DNA from: Hamiltosporidium tvaerminnensis
Lineage: Eukaryota > Microsporidia > Dubosqiidae
Assembly (NCBI GenBank): GCA_022605425.2
Contig: CM061247.1
Coordinates: forward strand, 504,001 to 568,000
Direction of reading: 5' to 3'
DNA: 64,000 nt
The notes under the pieces were generated by a model, which made no database searches, had not been told where the DNA came from, and saw only the letters and a list, made by a program, of their open reading frames with translations. This document shows positions 1 to 10,017 of the stretch, in pieces (position 1 is the first letter of the stretch; every line of letters starts with the position of its first letter). A program made the position numbers and the translations under genes.

Positions 1-129
1 CTACAATTAATTTGAACTTGAATATTTGCAACAAGACGGATTTCTTAAGCGATATAATTATTCTAATATCATTTTTAACATAAAATAATAGCCTTCCGAA
101 AACATAAATGTACAGGATACACAATTACA

Positions 130-860
130 CTTTATTTAAAAGTATCACATCTTTTTAAAATAGTGGCAAGTGTTATATTTGTTTTTATGACATTAACGCA
201 GTTCTAGGTTTAACATAAATGACTGCTACCCCAACACTCCATCGGTAACCCCTGCGATACCTACGTCCCAAAGCCTTTCATCTACCAGTGTGTAGAACCT
301 AATTAATAGGCGAGGCAGTTGCCCGGAGTTCGTTAATGTCCGTTGCATGGAGTGTGATCGAAGGCCGAAGCCCCCCCTGGGCTCCCCCCAAGACTATGCA
401 GCATTCCCACTTACTCTACCCTTTCCGAACCCAATAAACTTCTAGCTAAGATATATTTCAGAGACTTACATGGGGTACACCTAGACAGTGCAATGTCATA
501 CCAACAGGTATAACCTGCTACTTAGCTCTCCCGGCTTTTAATGGGTTTTATTTTTATATCTCCCAGGCGCTAAGTCTTCTAACCCGAGTGAGCAAGGCTA
601 GGTTTCCATGCTTTTACATGGCAATTACCTACATGTTCAGCTGTGGTCTGCAATCTGGTTACATAAAAAACTACAAATAAATTTGTAGAAAAAGTTTCTC
701 CATTTCTTAGACCTCTCCTCCTCATAACAACTCCCATGGAACAACCGAAGATGTAGTGTGGTTGTATTCCCACTAAAAATCCAAACAATGATCTCACACC
801 AGTTTCACACACTCATTGCCAAGCAGAAAGTTTTTTATGTGGTTATCCTCCCTCCACCAT
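130..860 (-). repeat. R1 interspersed repeat, near full-length copy A
   Basis: One of eleven copies of a ~0.7 kb repeat that I name R1. In its forward orientation R1 begins near GGAGGATAACCACATAAAAA and ends near CACTTGCCACTATTTTAAAAA followed by GATGT; this copy is reversed. It is visibly richer in G and C than the flanking DNA. Shared internal landmarks include CTCACTCGGGTTAGAAGAC, a GAAATATATCTTAGCTAGAA stretch and CGATCACACTCCATG. I see no terminal inverted repeats and no long ORF. A 77-codon ORF inside this copy is not conserved in the other copies. Class (SINE, MITE, solo LTR or other) is unknown. Confidence 0.85.
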
Positions 861-2075
861 GTACAGGATATAATCATAATACAATTTATTATAATATTCT
901 TAAACAGGCATATTAAATGATTACTTTAATCATGAATAATATTCGATTATTTTTAATTAAATTTTAATATTGTAAAGACATAATTTTCATTAAAAATTTG
1001 TCTTATTCCTACTCATAATTACGAATCAAAGCTATTATATTTAATGATGTAATGATTTTAGTTCTATATTAATTGTTTTCTATACACTTCGGTTCCTTTT
1101 TTAAATTTCTTACATTTATATTTTATTTCTCTGGTTTATATCAAATCAAATTCTTGTAATAGCAATTGATACTGCAATACTCAGTTTAAACTATATATGT
1201 TATTTCAAATTTTTTTTCTCTGATTAGAAGGTATTAGGTAAAGTTTTTTTGATATTCGTGCCCATTTAATCTTGTAGATGATCTCAGCGTGATTATATCC
1301 ACTTTTATTAAGTTTCTGTTCTGAATATAGTATTTTTTTAACTAATGATAATTAAAATAACTGCTGTATTAATATAACCAGTATTGCTCTTTATTCCGTA
1401 GCGTATTTTGAACTCAGTAACAATATAATCTAAAATATTTAATTTTTGAATTATTTGGTTTAATAGGAAGGCAATATAAGTTTCATGTATTAGAATGTGT
1501 AACTTCTTAATTTTTTGAGTTAAAAACCGGAGCGAATCTATATGAAATTTCTTAGCTGATAAAATTATATTGTGCATTTTTTGTTTTAAAATAAGCTTGG
1601 ATGAGCTATTCTAAAATCTAAAATGCTCACTACTTTAGTGTGATCTCTTATTTTTCAATACAAATTCTTAATATTGTTTTCAAAAAAAGTTATAATTTAC
1701 CTCTAAGCTTAGATTTATATGCAATTAAGGAAAGTAAGTTTTTATTTCGAACCTTTTATATTAATAGGTCTAAAAATTTCATTTTAACTTTATATTTTTC
1801 AAAAAATTGCTAGTTTCTTACCCGATGTTATAGCATCTATAATGTTAGTATATGCTACTTAACCAATATTACATTTTCTAATCTATAATAAAATTCAACT
1901 TCGTCGTACTTTAAATATTTTACTTCCAAACCATCTGAAAAATTTTCCGAAAGAGTAAATATAAACTTGTTTCTTTTATGATTTAAAAAATATGAAATAC
2001 TCAAACATTAAATAAAGATAAATTTATTAAGTTTTTATTGTATATGAAATTATAAAGAAGAATTACTGCACTTAA
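861..2075. other. AT-rich spacer, no clear gene
   Basis: No convincing gene. Between about 1200 and 1577 on the minus strand there is a stop-interrupted stretch whose conceptual translation is faintly reminiscent of the RNase H to integrase part of a Ty3/gypsy element. It is too weak to annotate as such. Confidence 0.5.
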
Positions 2076-2378
2076 TCATTGATGAATTTTTGATCTGCAT
2101 ATTTTATTGATAGATTTTGCCAGTTTGGAATTTCTATTTAATCTCTCACAAAGACGTTTCTGGTGAGATTCGGATATAAATTTTTTTACATATTCAGGCA
2201 AATTTGAAGATTTTCGAACTTTATCGATTTCATAGTTATTTCTTCTTAACAAATAATCATCTATGCTTTTTACACAATATGTATTCCAACATTCAGTAAA
2301 ATCCAATGAATTATTAGTATTATCTATTTCGGTTGAAATTATTTTTTTGAATACGAACATGATTTTGAAAACTTGCAT
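2076..2378 (-). CDS. hypothetical 100-aa protein (doubtful)
   Basis: An ATG-started reading frame of 100 codons that I do not recognise. The C-terminal half is basic and lysine/arginine-rich with a mixed charged composition (for example RKSSNLPEYVKKF), which looks more protein-like than most chance ORFs here. No domain, signal peptide or membrane segment is visible. No CCC tract lies directly before this ATG, but a minus-strand CCC at 2416-2418 precedes a different ATG at 2394 in another frame, so a short first exon cannot be excluded. It may equally be a chance ORF. Confidence 0.3.
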   Translation of the reverse strand: MQVFKIMFVFKKIISTEIDNTNNSLDFTECWNTYCVKSIDDYLLRRNNYEIDKVRKSSNLPEYVKKFISESHQKRLCERLNRNSKLAKSINKICRSKIHQ

Positions 2379-2734
2379 AATAGAAATCTGTCATTCAAAT
2401 TTCTTTTATATTTTTGGGTATAGATTAAAAATTTTACAATATAAATTAACTGTTTAAATTTTTTTACATATAAATTCGTTTATTTGAGTTTAAATTGTTT
2501 TCTTTGATTTTAAGATATGGTTACTCTGAATTGATTTTAAAATAAATTATTTCCAAAAGAGAAATAATTAAAGAAAATTTTCTCCCTAAAAAGTTTTTAA
2601 TACTGCATTTTAAAACATCCTTTCGGCCCAAACAATATAAAATTGTTGTTTGAAATTCCTTCAAAAATACTAAAAATTTTAGATTTAATTTCTACAAAGT
2701 ATTTTTACAACAAAGAAATGACTTTTGAACCTAA

Positions 2735-3435
2735 ATATCGCAAGTTTTAGCAAAGTGGCGCGTGTTATATTGTTTTCATGACATTAATGCAGTTTAAGGT
2801 TAAATATAAATAACTAATCTCCGACACTCTATCTTTATCCTGGATACTCACATCTCCTCGATTTGCCATACAAAAGATGTTTAGAACCTATTTATTTTAT
2901 GAGCGTTCGGCTGCGCAGAATTCATAATGTCTGTTGCCTAGAGTGTGATCGCAGGTTGAAACGAACTTTGACACTCAAAGGCTAGGTGTGTTCCCATTTA
3001 CTCTACATTTTCAGAACCGAATAGGCTTTATACTATAATATATTTCGACAATTTTATGAAGCCCATCTAGGTCTTACAATGCAGTATCAAATGTATAACA
3101 AGCCATATAGTATTCCTTAATTTTTAAAGGATGTGTATTTTTGTATCTCCCAAGCGCTAAGTCTTCTAACCCGAATGAATAAGGCTAGGCTTCCATGCTT
3201 TTACATATTAATTATCTACAAATTATATCGTGATTACTTAACCTAGTACATGAAAAACCAAGTTCATAAGAAAATTTCCGCCTTCTTGCAGACTTCTTCT
3301 CCTTAACATATTTCCATGTAAGAGCAGAAAACATAGTGTGGTTTTCAGCTCCCAAAAATTCAAAAAATGCATTTGAAACACATTTCACCATCGTTGCCAA
3401 TCAGCTAGTTTTTAATGTACTTATACACCCTGAAT
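2735..3435 (-). repeat. R1 interspersed repeat, copy B
   Basis: Reversed, moderately diverged R1 copy. It opens with the ACACTTGCCAC-end sequence (GTGGCGCGTGTTATATTG, then CATGACATTAATGCAG) and closes near the GCCAATCAGCTAGTTTTTAA segment. The GC-rich core is eroded compared with copies A and F. Confidence 0.8.
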
Positions 3436-3739
3436 GAACCTATAAAAACAAGATTATTGGTCTATAATCTAGTAATAAACTTTCAGAAAAAATAATACAA
3501 AATAGCAATTTCCATTGATTTCTAATTTATTTACAAAGGTTCTTTGAGAAATCAGGTAATTTTATTCCGAGCACTAATTGAAGATAATAAAACCATTTTC
3601 TATATTTTATCTTAATTACCAAGTTCTTTCTGTCTTTTGATCTTCAATTGTTAACTTCTATTTATAAAATTATATTTTAATGATTAAAGTATATTAGCCA
3701 AGCAATTTAAATATTTTTTAAAAAATTAACAACCGTTCT

Positions 3740-4402
3740 ATGAAAATCCTAGCTCAGGGGGCAGAAGCAAAAATTTTATTACTAGAAAATATTATAGTCA
3801 AAGAAAGAATCCCAAAACTGTATCGCCCAGAAGAACTTGATAATGAAATCCGTTTTAAAAGAACACGACAAGAAAAAAAGATTCTAGACAAATTATACCA
3901 AAATTCAATACTTGTACCAAAAATCGTTAAACCGCTACAAAATTTTGACCATAAAACCACTTTATTTATGGAATATATTGAAGGTTCAATATTAAAAGAT
4001 TTCTTGTGTCAAATTGAAAAATATAAAGATAATTTTAATAAGAGCGAACATTCCGATTCTTTTTCTATAAAAATTACGGAGATAAAAAATACAATGTTTA
4101 GATTGGGTGAAACTATACAAAAAATGCACAAACTCAATATTATACATGGTGATTTAACCACATCAAATTTTATATTAAAAAAGGAGGATCTGTATATCAT
4201 AGATTTTGGACTTTCATATTTCTCAACCAAAGAAGAAGACAAGGCTGTAGATCTCTATCTTTTCGAAAAGGCAATCCGTTGTACTCATCCTGAGTTTATT
4301 ATTGATTATTTTTACGAAGGATATACCGATAAGATTGTTTTGAACAGATTAATAGAGGTCAGAAAACGGGGAAGAAAACGCGAATTAAACTCGATGGGAT
4401 AA
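3740..4402 (+). CDS. BUD32: Bud32/PRPK atypical protein kinase of the KEOPS complex
   Basis: Small atypical kinase/ATPase of the KEOPS (EKC) complex, which supports t6A37 formation on ANN-decoding tRNAs with the Kae1 subunit. At 220 aa it has the usual Bud32 size and lacks the large C-lobe of ordinary kinases. Visible motifs: QGAEAKI at the N-terminus in place of a glycine loop, the lysine of VKERIPKLYRPEELD (K21), FKRTRQEKKIL, catalytic HGDLTTSN (136-143), IDFGLS (154-159), EDKAVDLYLFEKA (166-178), and the hallmark basic tail RKRGRKR (208-214). Residues about 94-115 form a polar insertion where other Bud32 proteins are shorter. The start is the first ATG and gives the family N-terminus; no CCC tract precedes it. 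The gene stands alone, ~740 bp before SNU114 on the same strand. Confidence 0.93.
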   Translation: MKILAQGAEAKILLLENIIVKERIPKLYRPEELDNEIRFKRTRQEKKILDKLYQNSILVPKIVKPLQNFDHKTTLFMEYIEGSILKDFLCQIEKYKDNFNKSEHSDSFSIKITEIKNTMFRLGETIQKMHKLNIIHGDLTTSNFILKKEDLYIIDFGLSYFSTKEEDKAVDLYLFEKAIRCTHPEFIIDYFYEGYTDKIVLNRLIEVRKRGRKRELNSMG

Positions 4403-5143
4403 TTAAATGAATAAATATATGTGGAAATCCAATAATATTAAAATCAATAAAACTAAGATAAAATATCTAAATTATAAATTTTATAAATCATTTATTTACT
4501 AAAATATTAATTTTATGATTCGGAATATAAAAAAAAACTTATTCTTTCATTCTTTTTCAAAACATTTATTTATGTTTTTACACCTACAAGCTTTTCAGAA
4601 ATATAAATTTTGAGAAATAATTTAATATTTCACGGATTCAATCGTATTAAAATTTAATAAGTTTTCAATAAAATAGATTATGAATGTAATGTTATGACAT
4701 TAAAAAATATATCTAAAGCTTTGCATAGAATTTATTTAGAAAAAAATAGAACTTCATATGGAGAATGAAGGATTTAATAAAAATTCATTGTAAAAAATCT
4801 GATTATTTTAAAAAATTAAGTTTTATTTTATGGATTTTTGTAGAGTTTGAATTTCTATATTTAAATAAATCAATGATAAATTAAAATACTTCTTAGAAAT
4901 TTATTATATTTTACGATGAAACATATGTTTTCTTTGAATATATTTTCAATGGTTTACTTCCGTTTATATTTATTTTGATTTGAATTACAATAAGAAACTC
5001 TTGAGCCTATTATTATATAATTTTAGAATAAAATAATGATTAACAACATTGAAATTAAAAATTGAAACCAGGAGACACTAAAATTTTTAATATTTTGAAT
5101 TCAAATTTAATAAAGATATTTATATGTACACCCTTGATATTTT
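4403..5143. other. AT-rich intergenic spacer
   Basis: Between BUD32 and SNU114. No ORF, repeat copy or RNA gene recognised. Confidence 0.6.
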
Positions 5144-6835
5144 ATGGAATCTTTTGATGAGTTTGGTAATAAAATTGAATCAAAAGACGAAAATATTAGT
5201 GAGATTAGGAGTTACGAATATAAATTTAATAAATGTACAGTGAAAAACTATGATTTTTTTAGACAGATTGCTAATATTCCAGAAAGAGTATTGAATGTGG
5301 GTGTTATCGGGGGTATAGAGAGTGGAAAATCTTCACTAATAAAATATTTTGGTAATTTTACCAATTTTGATGTCGAAAAAATAATTTGCGATGAAAATGA
5401 TAATTTTGATCTGAAAACATTTAATTTTTGTGGAAAAACTATTCATTCTGAGTATGAAAGTCAAAGAGATACAACTATACATTATAAACCAATTACTTTT
5501 CTGCTACAAAACACAAAAGAAATGTCGGTAATTGTAAATTTTATAGATACTTCTAGTCACATTGAATTTTATAGAGAAACACAAGAAATAATTCCTTATT
5601 TTCATTCAACCGTATTAATTTTAGATATCTCTGAAGATATTTCTCTGATTTGTAGACTTTATTTAAAAAATATTTCAAATAAAAATACAATATTAGTTCT
5701 CAATAAATTAGATAAATTAATAATAGAATTGAATATGCCGTTATCGGTAATTTTTGAAAAAATAGAATATTTACGTTCAAAAATAAAAACCGAAAATATA
5801 TTTATAACTTCGTTAGTCAGAAATATTATATTTAAATATAATGAAGATATTTTAGCATCTTTTTATGAGGCTTTTATTGATGAGCAAAGAATTCAAAAAA
5901 ACAGCAAAATCATTAAAATAATAAAAAGTTTAAAAATTTCTAATTTTGAAATCATTGATGAATTATTTAAAATAAAGAAAAACAATATTGAATGTAAAGA
6001 AATGTGTATCAAGAAACATTATAGAGTAGAAAATATGATTTTACCGCTTTATTTTCCAAATTTAAATAGTTATACCCAAATAAATACCGATAATAGCATA
6101 GATCTTGACATTAAAAATAACAATCAAAAATCAAATAAAACATTAGATCAAAAATTTTCTATTGCACAATCGAAATCAGGAAGTTTAGAAAATAAAATAT
6201 TTATAAATAACAACGAATATAAAGTGATTAAAAAATTTTTAATTCTTAAAAATGGTGTTGTAGAAGTTGATTTTTTTACGAAAGACCTTCCTTATCTCGT
6301 TTATTTAGATAAGGAAATTAAAGAAGAATCTAATGGATCGAACGAAGAAAATATTATTTCAGTGATTGTTGAAAATGCTTCAGCAATGAAAATATTGAAA
6401 AGGCTTTATCCTTCTATAAATATAAGAGAAAATATAATATCAGGTCCATCAGAACTATTTCTTGATTCCGTTTTTTGTGATATAAACAAGATGGGAATTA
6501 ACTGTAAAATAATTTATATTTTTAATAAATTTAAAGAAACAATCAAATCAAAAAAAATTTGTATCACAGCTAAGTTTAGTATTTTTATTGAACCGATAAG
6601 TGATAATAAAAATATCTGTTTTGATTTTGAAAATAATAAATTAATAATGACTAAGGAAACAATTTATAACCATTTTTTGAATTCCTTAAATGAAAGCGAT
6701 AATAATATTGAATCTAATAAGTGTCAGGATAAAATAAATTTAAAATCTTGTGATTTAACCTCGAATATTAACGAAGAAAGTAAAAATGATAAAATTAGAT
6801 TGCAAGACATACAAAGGAAACAATTTATACTATGA
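5144..6835 (+). CDS. SNU114: Snu114/EFTUD2-like U5 snRNP GTPase, N-terminal 563 codons (frame-split gene)
   Basis: EF2-family GTPase most like Snu114, which controls spliceosome activation in the U5 snRNP. The lead-in YDFFRQIANIPERVLNVGVIGG corresponds to Snu114 rather than EF2. Motifs: P-loop GGIESGKSS (56-64), RDTTIHYKP at switch I, IDTSSH (134-139) where the family has DTPGH, and NKLDKLIIELNMP (187-199), close to the Snu114 NKIDRLILELKLPP. The acidic N-terminal extension of yeast and human Snu114 is reduced to ~37 residues. The frame stops at 6833-6835, but domains IV and V continue at once in the +1 frame (next entry). A CCC tract (5131-5133) precedes the ATG. EFL1 is the alternative; EF2 is unlikely given the divergence. 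Confidence 0.75.
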   Translation: MESFDEFGNKIESKDENISEIRSYEYKFNKCTVKNYDFFRQIANIPERVLNVGVIGGIESGKSSLIKYFGNFTNFDVEKIICDENDNFDLKTFNFCGKTIHSEYESQRDTTIHYKPITFLLQNTKEMSVIVNFIDTSSHIEFYRETQEIIPYFHSTVLILDISEDISLICRLYLKNISNKNTILVLNKLDKLIIELNMPLSVIFEKIEYLRSKIKTENIFITSLVRNIIFKYNEDILASFYEAFIDEQRIQKNSKIIKIIKSLKISNFEIIDELFKIKKNNIECKEMCIKKHYRVENMILPLYFPNLNSYTQINTDNSIDLDIKNNNQKSNKTLDQKFSIAQSKSGSLENKIFINNNEYKVIKKFLILKNGVVEVDFFTKDLPYLVYLDKEIKEESNGSNEENIISVIVENASAMKILKRLYPSINIRENIISGPSELFLDSVFCDINKMGINCKIIYIFNKFKETIKSKKICITAKFSIFIEPISDNKNICFDFENNKLIMTKETIYNHFLNSLNESDNNIESNKCQDKINLKSCDLTSNINEESKNDKIRLQDIQRKQFIL

Positions 6836-7316
6836 AATAAAAAATACTGATAAGGTAATTACACAGGCATCAAAAAATTTATCGAAATTATTTAAAAACT
6901 TCATAAATCAGGGTCCAATCGTTTTTCAAGAAGTTTTTGGCGTTAACATATCTGTAAATTTCTCAAAAAATAATTCAAAGACTGGTATATATTTTCAAAA
7001 AGAATGTAAAAAGCTTTTTAGAAGCGACTTTAAAATTTTAGAACCGATTTTTTATATCGAAATTTTGATTCAAAAACACCACTTAAACTTTATTAAAAGT
7101 TTTATTACTTCCCAAAAAGGTAAGATAAATGATACTTTTGATGTTCCATATACGGAATATAACATAATCAGAGGAGAAATTTCTGCTTTTAATTCTTTTG
7201 GATTGGAAGCGTATATTAAGAATACTGCATTTTGCCATATCGAAAAAATAATAATTGGATATTCGGAAGTACCTTACGGTTTTGAAGAACATAAAAAACT
7301 AAATGATTTTTTGTGA
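6786..7316 (+). CDS. SNU114: Snu114/EFTUD2-like GTPase, C-terminal part in the +1 frame
   Basis: This frame is open from 6759, so it overlaps the end of the preceding ORF by ~75 nt; 6786 is only its first ATG. INQGPIVFQEVFGVNISV matches EF2-family domain IV (GPLCDEPIRGVKF in Snu114). ILEPIFYIEI, then FNSFGLEAYIKNTAFCH and IIGYSEVPY, match domain V (LMEPVYYVEV ... DSFGFETDLR ... HWQIVPGDP). Together the two ORFs give one ~720-residue protein with all domains in order, shorter than the ~970-1000 aa of other Snu114 proteins. Possible causes of the break are a base-call indel, a mutation, +1 frameshifting, or an unusual 19-nt intron at 6780-6798 (GTAA...AATTAG), whose removal would join the frames. 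I cannot choose between these from sequence alone. Confidence 0.7.
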   Translation: MIKLDCKTYKGNNLYYEIKNTDKVITQASKNLSKLFKNFINQGPIVFQEVFGVNISVNFSKNNSKTGIYFQKECKKLFRSDFKILEPIFYIEILIQKHHLNFIKSFITSQKGKINDTFDVPYTEYNIIRGEISAFNSFGLEAYIKNTAFCHIEKIIIGYSEVPYGFEEHKKLNDFL

Positions 7317-8859
7317 TTGTTATATAAAAAAAGTATAATATAGACTACTTTCTCAAAAAATAATTAAATATAAATTAAGTATCTTTTATTTTTATTTTTA
7401 TGTAGTTTAAAAAATAGACGACTTTTTTTATTTTTTGAAAATGAAATCGCTTTTTCTTTGTTATTAAAATATTCTTAATCTGCTTTTAAAATTTCAAAAT
7501 TTAGTCTTTCAATTTTCATCAAATGTGGATCCTTACTCAAAACAATAACAAGTATATGAATTTCGTTAAATAAAAATATTTCCAAACAATTATTGTCTTA
7601 AATCAAAAAATTAAATTTCTATCTACATCTTCTTATGATTAAAATTTATCAACCGACTATACAACTTTATCGGAATTAAATTTGATTGAATTTGATTTTC
7701 ATATTATTTTAAATTATTACTTATTAAGAACTCGGTTTCAAAAATGTATATAAAAAGTTTATTTTTTAACAAAAATATTATTTATGTTTCGCTTTATATA
7801 TTCTCTTCTTTTTCTTTGATCATTCAATGATACTTGCTAATTTCAAAGAATTTATTTCGATAGCACCGCAACGCACAGAATGTCCCCATTTTTCCTAACG
7901 AAGAAGCCGAAGAAAAGGTTTTCAAAATAACAGGCTATACATACCCATTTGCTTGAATCATTTTAACCGGAAAGTTTATAAGTTTTGATTTCATAGATGA
8001 TTTTTTTCTCTTATAATATATTTAAAAAAATACTTACAAAAAGACACCCGAATGTGGATCATATTGAGAATACTTTTATAAGGCCGCTGCAAAACAACTT
8101 TGGAGATTACTTTTTAGCATAGGTTTGAAATTTTATAAATTTGGTTCTAGCTTATCCAAAGCTTCTTGATATATTTATAAATATCATTCAGATTATTTTA
8201 TATATTTAGCTAAAGGATTTTTACAAAAAATATTGCGCATTTTTTTTGTTTGTTCCGTTTTACAGCTCAGTTTTGTGCTTTTAATTGTTTTTTCAAATAA
8301 TCTAGATTTTTAACGAATATATTTTTCATAATTATGAGATGAATTGATAACTTATATTCCAAGCATGTGAATAAAGTAACGATTCTTAATTGAATTACCA
8401 AAATAATTCAAAAAGACAGAAAACTCATATAGTAATACACTTATTGTATTATTTAGCCTCTTCAGACATCCCTAAAAATTTGAGCCTAGATTTCATAAGA
8501 TGAATCAAAAAAAGATCAAAACTGTTTGTTTTAGAAAATTACAAGTCGTAATGAATCAAAAAATATTTTAAAAAATTTAGATTAATAATTTATTTTAATG
8601 AGACTCAAATTTCTATTTTAGGAAGACCAATCATACTAACATTATCTAGTTGGAAATGATTAAATAAAATAGATTTAAATATCATTGTTTTGATTTTTAT
8701 GAAATGAACACCACAGTGTATTCTCGGCTGTTTACATGGAAATTTTATTAAGAAAGGAAGACCTAAATAATATTGAAAAATCTTCTAAAAACTTATTCTA
8801 TATTTTATGAACTGAATGAAAACCAAAATTGAAATTTTGAGTAATCCCCATATAAAAAA
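7317..8859. other. AT-rich spacer, no gene recognised
   Basis: Contains a slightly GC-richer island at about 7855-7990, and another around 8040-8110, with stop-interrupted translations in all frames. They could be eroded transposon sequence, but I cannot assign them. Confidence 0.5.
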
Positions 8860-9150
8860 ACATAGCCTTGTTCATTCGGGTTAGAAGTATTATCACCTTA
8901 GAGATACAAAAAACTTTTCAAAGAGCCGTGAATAATGTTAATTAGCAGGTTATACCCGTTAGTATAAAATTAAAACGTCTAGTTAAATCTATGTAAGTCG
9001 CTGAGATATATCTTAACTCGAAGTCTATTTGTTTTTAAATGTATAGTGCAAGTAGGAATACTGGCAGCGCTTGGGTGTCAAAATGGGTTTAAACCAGCAA
9101 TAACTTTCATGACAATGATTTTAACGAATTTCGGGTAAATTCTTAATTTA
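8860..9150 (+). repeat. R1 repeat, truncated and diverged copy C
   Basis: Keeps only the middle of R1: TAGCCTTGTTCATTCGGGTT, the GAGATATATCTTAACTCGAAG block and GTGCAAGTAGGAATACTGGCA. Both ends are missing or too decayed to see. Confidence 0.7.
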
Positions 9151-9495
9151 TTCAATGAGAATTTCACACCTAATAGACGAAGACTTTGAATTTAAATATC
9201 TAAGAAATGCAGATGAAGTTTTGAGGTAGTTATATCTAAAACCATAAATATATTAATATCATGTAAACAATATAAAATTTGTCACATTAACATGAAGATG
9301 TGATATTTATATCATAAATTTTCTTATTTTTTATATATATAAAGCCAAAAGAGATTTAATTTTCTAAAAATCAAATATATTAAAATATTGAATTCTACAG
9401 CAAAAGAGGTGAGTTTTTATTCGCAGTATTTTCTTTATAATAACCGACATAATAAATATTGCTTTTGGTATATTTAATTTGTTTTCAGCTTTATA

Positions 9496-10017
9496 TCAAT
9501 TTTCTTTTGCCAAACATACTGTAATAACTTTATCGAAAATAATTTTTCCATTTAAATTTTCAATACAATTTTTACAAAACTCTTCATTTCCAGTAATAAA
9601 TCCATAACCTTTTGATTTGAAATTCTCATCACGTATAATTCTGACATCAATTGGTGTTCCAAAATTACTAAAAATATCGAATAAATTTGTTTCGTCAACT
9701 TCGGAATTAATATTACCAACAAATAGCTTTGTGTAATTTTTATTCATTATTTTGTGAATTTTAATACTCAGACCATTTAATTTGATAAAATTTAAAATTT
9801 TTATTGTATAGTCACAATCTTCTTCGGTAAAATATTGTACATAACAATATCCCAAGTGTTTCAATGTTATTTTATCAGTCGGATATTTAAGATTTTTTAT
9901 TTTTCCAGTTTGTGTAAAGAGTTCATGTAAAACAAGATATGTAATATTAGTATCAACGTTTGTTATATAAATGGTATTTGTTTTTGTTTTATTAATCTTC
10001 ATTTCATTCTTTATCAT
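9496..10017 (-). CDS. HSH49: Hsh49/SF3b4-like two-RRM splicing factor
   Basis: Subunit of the SF3b complex of U2 snRNP, which binds pre-mRNA near the branch site. The 173-aa protein consists almost wholly of two RRMs. RRM1 (about 14-90) has IYITNVDTNIT as RNP2 and LGYCYVQYFTEEDCDYTIKI around RNP1; the run DYTIKILNFIKLNGLSIKI is diagnostic, matching SF3B4 DYAIKIMNMIKLYGKPIRV. RRM2 (about 96-172) has KLFVGNI (RNP2) and SKGYGFIT (RNP1), and ends FDKVITVCLA like SF3B4 NRPITVSYA. The proline-rich tail of animal SF3B4 is absent, as in yeast Hsh49 (~213 aa). The start is the first ATG; a CCC tract lies ~25 nt upstream. The gene faces SNU114, also a spliceosome gene, across an R1 fragment. Confidence 0.86.
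   Translation of the reverse strand: MIKNEMKINKTKTNTIYITNVDTNITYLVLHELFTQTGKIKNLKYPTDKITLKHLGYCYVQYFTEEDCDYTIKILNFIKLNGLSIKIHKIMNKNYTKLFVGNINSEVDETNLFDIFSNFGTPIDVRIIRDENFKSKGYGFITGNEEFCKNCIENLNGKIIFDKVITVCLAKEN

Noticed and set aside
579-812. 77-codon ORF inside R1 copy A, and the similar 85-codon ORF at 39741-39998 in copy J
   Set aside because: Both read similar peptides (MCETG..SLFGF), but most other copies carry an extra G (GAGGATC) that breaks the frame. The ORFs arise from separate deletions and are not family-wide.
3754-4242. Antisense ORFs within BUD32, and similar shadows in SNU114, RPN6, RCM1, LHP1 and RAT1
   Set aside because: They lie opposite or out of frame with well-supported genes and have no recognisable features.
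7855-8110. GC-richer islands considered as a Merlin/ISXO2-type transposase
   Set aside because: Conceptual translations on both strands did not give the expected ordered motifs; left as unassigned spacer.
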